This document shows positions 1 through 9,300 of a DNA stretch of 12,385 bases, piece after piece. Numbering within the stretch: the stretch's first letter is position 1; each line of letters starts with the position of its first letter. Origin of the DNA: CAZQGO01 sp964593065. GTDB taxonomy: Bacteria > Oederibacteriota > JAAXVQ01. Location: contig CAZQGO010000035.1 in the NCBI GenBank assembly GCA_964593065.1, positions 1 to 12,385 of the forward strand. The letters run 5' to 3'. The notes below the pieces were generated by a model that was not told where the DNA came from, did no database searches, and saw only the letters and a program-made list of their open reading frames with translations. Made by a program: the position numbers and the translations under genes.

Positions 1-916
1 GCGACACGCGCGGATTCATCTCGATCACGACCAGGCGGCCGGTGTCGGGATGGGTGGCGAACTGGATGTTCGAGCCTCCGGTCTCCACGCCGATCTCGCG
101 GATGATGGCGATGGCCGCGTCGCGCATGCGCTGGTATTCGCGGTCCGTCAGGGTCTGGATGGGCGCGACGGTGATGCTGTCGCCGGTATGCACGCCCATG
201 GGATCGAAGTTCTCGATGGAGCAGATGATGACCACGTTGTCCGCGCGGTCGCGCATGACCTCCAGTTCGAACTCCTTCCAGCCCTCCACGGATTCCTCGA
301 TCAGGATTTCATGGATCAGGCTGTTCTCGAGGCCCAGGGAGGCGATGCGGTGGAATTCCTGTTCGTTGTGGGCCACGCCGCCACCGGTCCCGCCCAGGGT
401 GAAGGCCGGCCGGATGATGACCGGGTAGCCGAGGTCCGCGGCCACCCGCACGCCCGTTTCCAGGTCGCGGGCCAGGCCGCTGCGGGGCAGGTCCAGTCCG
501 AGCTGCTGGATGCACTGCTTGAATTTTTCCCGGTCTTCCGCCATGTGGATGGTGGCGCTGTTGCAGCCGATCATTTCCACGCCGTGGCGCTCGAACACTC
601 CCTGGCGGAAAGCCTCCACGGCCGTGTTCAGCCCGGTCTGCCCGCCCAAGGTGGGCAGGACCGCGTCCGGGCGTTCCCGGGCGATGATGGCCTCCAGGAC
701 CTCGGGCGTGATGGGCTCGATGTAGGTGCGGGTGGCCATCTCCGGATCCGTCATGATGGTGGCGGGGTTGGAATTCACCAGCACCACGTCGAACCCTTCG
801 GCGCGCAGGGCCTTGCAGGCCTGGGTGCCCGAATAATCGAACTCGCAGGCCTGGCCGATGATGATGGGCCCGGAACCGATGATCAGAATTTTCTTCAGGT
901 CCGTGCGCTTGGGCAT
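1..916 (-). CDS. carB: Carbamoyl-phosphate synthetase large subunit, N-terminal part (cut by the left window edge)
   Basis: This is the ATP-dependent synthetase subunit that makes carbamoyl phosphate from bicarbonate, ammonia delivered by CarA, and two ATP. It acts in the cytosol for pyrimidine and arginine synthesis. The visible 305 residues cover the first pre-ATP-grasp fold and much of the first (carboxyphosphate) ATP-grasp domain of a protein normally about 1,070 residues long. Visible motifs are GSGPIIIGQACEFDYSGTQA (14-33), the glycine-rich ATP loop FTLGGTGGG (172-180), EESVEGWKEFELEV (207-220) and NFDPMGVHTGDSITVAP (237-253). Gln285, Glu299 and Asn301 (in GSNIQ and IEMNPR) fall at the same numbers as the metal/ATP ligands of the E. 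coli enzyme. The ATG at 916 gives the canonical MPKRTDLKKILIIGSGP start and is preceded by an AAAGGAA ribosome binding site. The frame has no stop and runs off the window, so it is cut only by the window edge. It lies 117 bp downstream of carA on the same strand, as expected for a carAB operon. Confidence 0.98.
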   Translation of the reverse strand, partial: MPKRTDLKKILIIGSGPIIIGQACEFDYSGTQACKALRAEGFDVVLVNSNPATIMTDPEMATRTYIEPITPEVLEAIIARERPDAVLPTLGGQTGLNTAVEAFRQGVFERHGVEMIGCNSATIHMAEDREKFKQCIQQLGLDLPRSGLARDLETGVRVAADLGYPVIIRPAFTLGGTGGGVAHNEQEFHRIASLGLENSLIHEILIEESVEGWKEFELEVMRDRADNVVIICSIENFDPMGVHTGDSITVAPIQTLTDREYQRMRDAAIAIIREIGVETGGSNIQFATHPDTGRLVVIEMNPRVS

Positions 917-923
917 GCCGCGA

Positions 924-930
924 TTCCTTT
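924..930 (-). promoter_or_regulatory. Ribosome binding site of carB
   Basis: On the minus strand the sequence AAAGGAA lies seven bases upstream of the carB ATG at 916. This is a good Shine-Dalgarno match and supports that start. It lies just after the GC hairpin at 939-956, so folding of that hairpin could affect access to the site. Confidence 0.75.
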
Positions 931-938
931 GCAGACTT

Positions 939-956
939 CCCTCCCCGGGGGGAGGG
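939..956. repeat. GC-rich hairpin 1 in the carA-carB spacer (REP-like)
   Basis: CCCTCCCC at 939-946 is the exact reverse complement of GGGGAGGG at 949-956, giving a stem of 7-8 bp with a very tight loop. In the carA-carB transcript it would form about ten bases upstream of the carB Shine-Dalgarno sequence. It is not followed by a U-run in either direction, so it does not look like a classical terminator. It shares the CCCTCCCC core with the hairpin at 1006-1021. Together they resemble the paired hairpins of REP/BIME-type intergenic repeats, but copies elsewhere in the genome cannot be checked here. Confidence 0.6.
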
Positions 957-1005
957 TCAAAACCAGGGTGAACCCGCCGCGGAAGGCTCGTCGTCCCCGT
1001 GGGCC

Positions 1006-1021
1006 CTCCCCTGCCGGGGAG
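1006..1021. repeat. GC-rich hairpin 2 in the carA-carB spacer (REP-like)
   Basis: CTCCCC at 1006-1011 pairs exactly with GGGGAG at 1016-1021 across a four-base loop. The hairpin begins about 13 bases past the carA stop codon. Read on the minus strand, it is followed by a G/C-rich tail similar in kind to the tail that follows hairpin 1 on the plus strand, so the two face each other over about 83 bp. It has no U-run. Confidence 0.55.
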
Positions 1022-1033
1022 CGGGGCGAACCT

Positions 1034-2128
<1,095 letters not shown>

Positions 2129-2136
2129 GTGGCTTT

Positions 2137-2142
2137 CCCCTC
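2137..2142 (-). promoter_or_regulatory. Ribosome binding site of carA (supports the GTG start)
   Basis: GAGGGG on the minus strand lies eight bases upstream of the GTG at 2128. It is an imperfect Shine-Dalgarno match, but it decides between this GTG and the upstream in-frame TTG at 2188. It is only four bases away from the 14-base palindrome at 2147-2160, so leader folding could affect it. Confidence 0.55.
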
Positions 2143-2146
2143 TGCG

Positions 2147-2179
2147 CCGGAGCGCTCCGGTTTCGGACACCGGCTCCGG
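2147..2179 (-). promoter_or_regulatory. carA leader with competing hairpins
   Basis: The carA 5' leader contains a perfect 14-base palindrome, CCGGAGCGCTCCGG (2147-2160). A second copy of CCGGAGC (minus strand, 2173-2179) could pair instead with GCTCCGG of the palindrome. A third option, CCGGT/ACCGG with a seven-base loop (2157-2161 with 2169-2173), excludes both. The pairings are seen in the sequence. A regulatory role, such as attenuation or translational control of carbamoyl-phosphate synthesis, is only inferred. No PyrR site, arginine operator or leader peptide is recognised. Confidence 0.35.
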
Positions 2180-2196
2180 CCTGGACAAAATTCCGC

Positions 2197-2226
2197 ATAA
2201 TATAACATAATTCGGGTGGAATGCAA
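2197..2226 (-). promoter_or_regulatory. Probable sigma-70-type promoter of carA
   Basis: In an otherwise very GC-rich region there is an AT-rich island on the minus strand. TTGCAT (2221-2226) serves as the -35 box and TATATT (2199-2204) as the -10 box, 16 bases apart. An alternative -10 is TATTAT (2197-2202) with 18-base spacing. Transcription would start near 2191, leaving a leader of about 60 bases before the carA GTG. The promoter lies within the 156-bp gap after the giant gene, so carAB can be expressed independently of it. Confidence 0.65.
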
Positions 2227-2284
2227 ACAGGGTTTTTGGACCCGGGTAAAACGGGAGGGCTGCCCGCCGGCCCGCGCCGTGCGC

Positions 2285-3370
2285 TTACGCCGAACGCCGC
2301 GGATCCAGGCGCACGGGCCGGCGGGGCCGGGCCCGGGGCCGGAGGCGATCGGTTTTAACGCCGAGCAGACGCAGGACGTCGCGATACGCTCCAGCGGCGG
2401 CAGTGCCGGGCGCGGGCATCCAGACGGGCCCCGGCGGCGCGTCCCGGCCGGGCAGGACATCCCGCCAGCGTCCGGCCCGGACCACGGCTCCGGCGGGCAG
2501 GTGCGCCAGCAGGGCATTGCAGGTGCGGACCGAAGCCAGCAGGCCCGCCCGGGCCGCAGCCTGCGAGGCAGGCGGAAGGCTCTCCAGGCCCCGGCGTTCG
2601 GCCTGCAGCGCGGACACGAGTTCGCGGAAGAAACGCCGGGCCGCCTCCGGCCCTCCCCGGCGGACCGCGTCCAGATAAGCCCGGCGCAGGCCGGGCGAGC
2701 GGGACGGCCGGAGCAGGTCTTGGGCCAGGCGCGACTCGCCGGCCGCAGCGGATAAAGTCATCCGCAAGGAAACCAGCGGCAAGGCCGCGGACCACAGCCC
2801 GCGCCAGCGCGCGGCCAGGGAGCGCGGCAGCAGGCGCGCGGGAGCGAGCACGGCGCGCAGGAACGCGATTTGCAGCCGGAGTGCCAGGCGGCTGGGCGCG
2901 GGCAGGTTTTTCAACGCCGGAAGGTTCAATGCCATCAGCGCCAAAGCCGTCTCCTGTTCGTGCTTCCGCACCTGCGACCAGATCATGACGTCCAAGAGCA
3001 AGGCATTCGCCCGGGAGCGCCAGCCCGCGTTCCCCGCGGCTCCGGTCAGGGCATCCGGCAGGTAACAGAGGTAGGCTTCCCCGGACAGCGGCAGGCGCCC
3101 GAACAACCACCCCAGCCACCAGCGCGCGCGGAAAGCCGGGGATGCCTCGGACAGCGGCCGAACACGCACCGCGCCCGCGTTGAACGTTCTCGCAGTGGCC
3201 GCGTCCGCCAGCGCCGCCAGCCGTACGCGCCGCGCCAGCGTTGCCTGGTCGGCCGCGCCCGGCTCCGGAGCCGCGGGCGACAGAACCGCATAGAGGACGG
3301 CCGCGGCCGCCAGCAGGCGCAGGCCGGCCCCCGCCAGCGGGCGCCAACCCCGCCAGGGGGCCTTCAGCCG
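2285..3370 (-). other. C-terminal region of the giant protein: one membrane helix and an Arg-rich tail (residues 3004-3364)
   Basis: After esterase copy B there is a hydrophobic segment GAGLRLLAAAAVLYAVLSPA (about 3017-3036). A long, Ala/Leu/Arg-rich, probably helical region of about 300 residues follows, ending in an extremely basic tail (RLRPRARPRRPVRLDPRRSA). Further moderately hydrophobic stretches, such as ARWWLGWLFGRLPLSG, are probably amphipathic. I recognise no family. Codon and base use look the same as in the rest of the gene. Confidence 0.5.
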
Positions 3371-6300
3371 CAAATCCGGGGTCAGCAGGAAGCGGATCCA
3401 ACGCAGCGCCCAGGGCCGGGACTGGGATAAGGATCGGTTGATGAGTCCCGCCGGCACAACCGGCTCCCGGTCCGGGCCGGTTTCCGGTCCGCCGGGAACC
3501 GGTGCGCCGGGGCCTTTCGGCGCGGCCGGCGGCCCCGCCAAGTCGTCCTGCAGGTTTTCCAGGAGTCGTTGCCCGAGCCAAAGCGCGGCGCGGTTCAGGC
3601 GTTTTTTCTCGTCCAGGGTTCCGGCGGAGCTGGCCAGGCGGCGCAGGCGCTGGATTTCGAGGCGGAACCCCGCCAGCTGCGGAACGTCTTTCAGGACGAA
3701 ATCCAGATACCGGAACAGATAGGAATCCGAGGAGATGAAGGTCAGAACCTTGTCGGCTTCCGCGGGATCACGGTCCTGGATGGCCCGCCAGCTGGAAATC
3801 AGGCCCGCCAGTCCCGGGCCCCGTTCCGGGACCTCGAGATTGTGATTCACCTTCCAAACGAACACGGCCGCCTTGGCTTTCAGGCCGCGTTCCGCTTCCC
3901 GCGCTTCTCCCTGGGCATACAGAACCCCGGCACTCCGGGCCGCGATGGGAAGAGCCCCGATCCGCGGCCGGAAGACGCGGCTGAAAATGAAGGCCAGGCG
4001 CCCGGCCCAATCGCGGGTTTCGTGCTTGGCGCCGGGAAACTCGCGGTACTCGGCCTGGGCGCCGGCCGCGCGCAGCATGTAATCCGCGGCGCGCACGTAA
4101 TCCAGGCGGGTGGGGATGGATTGCTTGACGAAATCCGGCAGGGTCTCGGCGTCTCCCATGTCGCTGTAAATCACCAGGGACGCGGCCGCCGAGCCGGGGG
4201 CCGCGCGCAGTTCCCCGCCGAATTGCATGACGAGGTCCAGGATTTGACCCTGGCCGAAATAAACGGACGGCGAAACGGCCCCCACGCGGGAGAACTCGCC
4301 GGGATATTTCAGGCCCGCATACAAGGCCAGCAGGCCGGCGAAGGAAGAGCCGACGAGGGAGGCGTTTTCCCCTCCGGCCAAGACGCGGTATTTCCCGGCA
4401 AGGAAGGGCTTCAAGTCCTCGATGAGGAAGCGGGCGCTGAGATCGCCCCGGCCGCCTCCGCGCCCCTCCTCGAAATACGGCGCATACTCATTGTGCCGCT
4501 GCTCAAGGTCGCTGTAGAGGCCCACCACAATCGCCGGTTCCATTTTTCCGTCGGCAATATCCTGCTCGACGGCCTCGGCCGTCCGCCAGGTGTCGAGGGA
4601 CCACGGCTGGCGGTCCTGCGCGAACAGGAATTGCCCGTCCAGCATGTACAGGACCGGATAGCGCCGGCCGGTCTCCTGGTCGTACCCCGGAGGCAAATAG
4701 ACCACGGCGGTCCGGTATTTTTCGAACTTGGGATCCCAAATCCGCTCGTGTTTCTCCAGGCGTCCCTGCAGTTGCGCACTCTCCAGGTCAGCCTCGCAGG
4801 ATTTTTCCCCCGGTTTTTCACCCAGCGCCGCGGCCGCGGCTTTCAACCTGGCAGTCAGGGCCTGCGAGTGCCGGATGACTTCGCCCGCCCCGGCTTTGCG
4901 TTCATCGGCTTCCGGCGCGTGCTTCAATTCCGGAGCCAGAATGTGCTGCGCCTCTTCCAGAAGGAACAGGACCCGGTCCGATTCCGGAATGTCCGGCGCG
5001 GTGAACAATTTCTCCCCGGCCCAAATGGCCGTGTCCCCCGGGCGGTTCCGTCCCCGGCGCGCGTGCCCCAGTGGTCCCCGGTCATGAAGCGTGAGGCGGC
5101 CGCGCACCAGCAGCAGGGGCGAAGTCCGCGCTAATTCCGCCAGTCGGCGCAGGGTTTCCGGCAGCGGCAACCGCACGGCCTCCGCCAAATCTTGAAACTG
5201 TCCGGTGATGACCGCCGGCGGCAGTTCCGCCAGCGCGGCCAGTGCCTGCACCGGATCCTGGGAGCCGGCGATTTTCCCCAGCAGCTCCGGCCCGCGGAGG
5301 CGCTCAATCCGCCGCAGCAGGCGTGAACGAATTTCCGGTTCCGCCCCGAAGCCGCGGTCCCACTGGGTCCGTCCCAGCCAGGCCCCGATGGAATTCAAAA
5401 CCGGCGCGAGGAGTCCCCGGCCGCGATAGACCTCGCGTTCCAGCGCACCCGCCCGGTTCACCCGCGCCACCTTCCCGAGCAGGATCTGCACTTGCAGCCG
5501 GAAATTCCTCCAGGGATGCGGAAGGCTCCGTCCCCCCAGGTCCGGCGACATCTCCTCATCGGGCGGCGGCTGCAGGCCGGGCACGCGCGGCCGGGAGGGC
5601 GCCTGGTCCAGCAATTGATGGTAGGCGAACACCAACAGGTGCAGGGCCACGAAATTCAGGCGGCGTTTTTCAAAGGGATCCACCGCCGCGTTGGCCAGCC
5701 GTCCCAGGCGCGCGAACTCGGCGCGCAGACCCTGCAATTCGGAAATGTCCTCCAGCAGGAAATCCAGATAGAGAAACAGGTCGTTGCCCAGGGCGTGATG
5801 CAGAAGGATTTCCCCGCGTTCCGGCCGCAACAATATTTCCTCCGCGCCGCGCGCCAGTCCCAGGAATCCTGCGGGGCTGACCGCCAAGGCCCGTCCGGAG
5901 ACGTCGCGCCAGTGGAAATCCATGGACTGCCGGCGCAAGCGGGCCACGGCCGCGGCGGCATCCGCCGGCGCGAAGCGCAAGAACTCCGGGAAAGGCGTCT
6001 GCAAGGCCTGGTGGTCCGGGCGCAGGCGCTTGCCCAGGAGCGCGTTGACCACCAGTTGCACGCGGGCGGGGGTCGCGATCTGGTCATGGCTCCGGCCCTC
6101 CCGGGGATTGAAATAGGCGACCTCGTGGCCGGCGGCGGCCAGGGCGTAGTGCGTCAAATCCACGTATTCGATGCGCGAGGGTATTTCGGGGAATTCGGCC
6201 CGGTCGATGTCCAGATAGACCCGCAGGCGCTGCTTGGTTTTTTTGATCAAATTCAGGATGGCGCCGTGGGCCCAGTAGGTGCCGGGCGCGACGGCCGCCA

Positions 6301-9300
6301 CCCGGGAAAACACCTTGGGATAGGTCATGGCCACGTACAAGGCGAGGGTCCCGCCGAAGGACACGCCCTCGATGGAGGTGGCGTCCCGTCCGCGCCGCGT
6401 GCGGTAGTACCGGTCGACGTGGGCCTTCGCCTGTTTGACGATGAAACGGGCGTAGCGCCGGGCCCGCTCGCCTTCCCGGGCTCCCCCGCCCCCCTCGCCC
6501 CGGTCGGCGTCGAACCAGGGATTGTATTCGTCCATGCGGTCGCGGTCGGAATAAATGCCCACGAGGATGTGTTCGTCCAGATTATCCGCCTCCGCCTCCG
6601 CCTCGGCCGTATCCTGATAGTGCCAGCCGGGCACGTCGCGGGCATTGCCTCCGCGGCGCGGCAGAATGCGGTTGTCGCTGAACACGGTCTGGCCGTCCAG
6701 CAAGTACAGGACGGGATAGCGGCGGTTCCGCTGGCGGTCATAGCTGGGCGGCAGGTAGATTTTCAGGGTCCGGTTCTTGCGGGCGGCCTTGTCCCGGATT
6801 TCCACCTGTTCGATGCGGCCCGTGTATTGGGCCGGAGTCCGTTCGATCCGGAAATTTTCCTGCCCCTGCTCGCCCGTGCCCAGCCACTCGACGCCGCCCG
6901 GACTCCCGGGCACGGAACGCATGATTTTGAATTCATTGACCTCCGTATCCAGGAGTTGGGCCTCCCAGACGCCGGGCCGCGCCTGCACGAAGGGGATGGT
7001 ATACGCCCGCACCCAGCCGTCTCCCTCGCGCACGCCGGCATGGACCCAGCAGTTTTGTCCCTCCTCCAGCCGGACGATGACGGGCCGGTTGCTTTCCACC
7101 TGCGATACGGGCTGGTCTAAAGTGCAGAGCTTGAAGTCCTGGTTGCGGGTGTAGTGAATGTCCGGCGTGAGATGCTGGATGACGAAGGACGCCCCGGCCT
7201 GCAGCAGGCCCAGGTTTTCCCGCAGGTCCAGGGCGCGGCGCTTGACCGCCTGTTCGAAAGCGGTGACGGTGCGCAGGGCATCCGGACCCAGCAGGGGCTC
7301 CAGGTATGTGCGCCGCAGGGCCTCGTGCCGGCGGCGGTTATGGCGCACGATCCAATCCAATTGCCGGTAGTCGGTGATTTGATTCAGCTCCCGGCTGACG
7401 AACAGGGATTCCGATTCGCGCGTCCACTCATGCAGGGCGACCTGCAGGCCCCAGGCCAGCACGTGGGCCGCGCGGGCGGGCGTGAAATCCCGGGGCAGCT
7501 GCGGGCCGCCCTGGGCTCCCTGCTCGGCCTGCAGCTGGCCGCTCCAGAACATTTCGAATTCCTCGTGTTCCAAGGCCAGGGGTTCGTCTTCCAGGCCGCG
7601 GAGAATAAAGACGTAGCGCTGGTTGGTCGCGGGATCCGCGAGGTTGCAGGCGCCGCCCTTGGAGGCCAGGAAGCGGACCACCGGGTCGTTTTCCTCGGCC
7701 GGATCGCAGGTCACGAGACGGTAGGCGGGAATGGCGATATTTTTCTGGTTGGGAAGCTGGAGCAGCCTGCGCTCCACGGCCGGCCAGTCCCCGGAGTCGG
7801 CCCGCGCCAGCAGCAGGTCGCGTTCCGCGGCCGACAGCGGCGCGTACCGCTGGGTGATGCGCTTGCGGGCTCCGGCGTCGAGCCGAAGGCCGTGCAGGGA
7901 ATGAAAGTTCAAACTGCGCAGGGCGGCCGCCATTCCGGGCAGACGCCCGGACAGAAAAAGGGCGCGCAGGCCGAACAGGAGCAGCAGGGCACCCGCCATG
8001 AGCGGCAGCGCCCATCCTATTGACAGGAGCCCCCCCACCAGCAGGGCCAGGGGCACGGTCAGCGCCGCCAGCGACGCCACGGCCACCACCCAGGGGCGGC
8101 GCAAGACCTGCCCCAGTCCGGGCGGCAGCAGACCCAGCTTTTGGAAGGTGCGCACATCATAGCCCAGGTGCGCGGCCGCGGCCAGCAGGCCCAGCAGCAG
8201 GATGACCGCCGGCGCCGTGGGCAGGGCCAAGGCCAGGGAGAATGCGAAATATGGCGTGAAAGCCAGCGCCTGCAGGAGGGAATCCCGGAGCCTGCTCCCG
8301 CCGGGATCCGTATGCATTTTCAATAATTGGTGCAGCAGCCAGAAACCGGCCAGGAACAGCGCCAGGGTGAGCGGAGTCAGGGTCAGGGCCAGGGCGATCA
8401 GGACCGGGATTTCCACGGCCAGGCCCCATTGGCCCGCCATGGCCTGCAGGGCCGTGCGCTGCGGGAAAAGCGCGCGTACCAGCCAGAAGAAAATCGAATT
8501 GGGCGAACCGCGGGGCGGAACCGCCGGCGAAGTCCGGACCAAGGGCAGCCATACCGCCGCAGCCGGGGAAACCCTTTCGGCGGTCAGGGCGAAGATCCGC
8601 GCCCGCCCCGTGCCCTCCACGGTCACGCCCTGCAAATCGCGGCGGGGATTGACTTCGACCGGCAGGTGGAAGATGCCGACGCCCTGTTCCACGCGCTGCT
8701 CGCCCTGCCAGTGGTAATCGGCATGCGCGACGACCTCGGGGTCGTCCGGCCGCGCGCTCCACCAATCCGGCACCCTCACTTCCACCTGCTGGTCATTGCC
8801 GGGGTAATGGAGGGTCAAGACCAGAGTTTGATCCCCGTCCCTGGCGGCCGCGGCGAAATGCAGGGCCGCGTAGCGGCCCGGCAGCAGGGGAAGCTCCCAG
8901 GGCTGGTCCAGGGCAACCGCGTCCGCGCCGGCCGCCGTTTGGAAACGCAGGCTGAGCTCGCGCACGGACACGCCGCGCACTGTCGCGGCCGCGGGCACGG
9001 CTTCGCCGGGGTAGCTGAAATATTCCGAGGCGTCGTCCCGGCGGATCCAGTTGACATTGAAAGCCGGCCGGAGGTCGGCGGGATCCGCGAGAGCGGTGAA
9101 CTCCTGCGGCGCCGGCATTTCGCCGGCGCCGGGCGCCGCCTCGCCGGTCGCGGCGAACACGCGGGCCTGGGCGGGACCGGCCAGTGTGACGCTCACCAGC
9201 GTGCGTTGCGGATCCGTGCCGATCACCCGGTGAAAGATGCCCACGCCCCGCTCCACCCGTTCCGTACCCCGCCAGTAATAATCGGCCCAGACCAGCGTGT

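Noticed and set aside
939..956. The strong GC hairpin as a Rho-independent terminator between carA and carB
   Set aside because: There is no U-run on the transcript side, and termination here would cut off carB, which has no visible promoter of its own.
2216..2755. 179-codon plus-strand frame crossing the end of the giant gene
   Set aside because: It overlaps the carA promoter and the coding C-terminus of the giant gene, and has no recognisable product or ribosome binding site.
6586..6605. Three perfect hexanucleotide CCGCCT repeats encoding an Ala/Glu run
   Set aside because: Too short to be a convincing phase-variable tract. A six-base unit would not change the frame. It is mentioned only as a low-complexity insert in esterase copy A.
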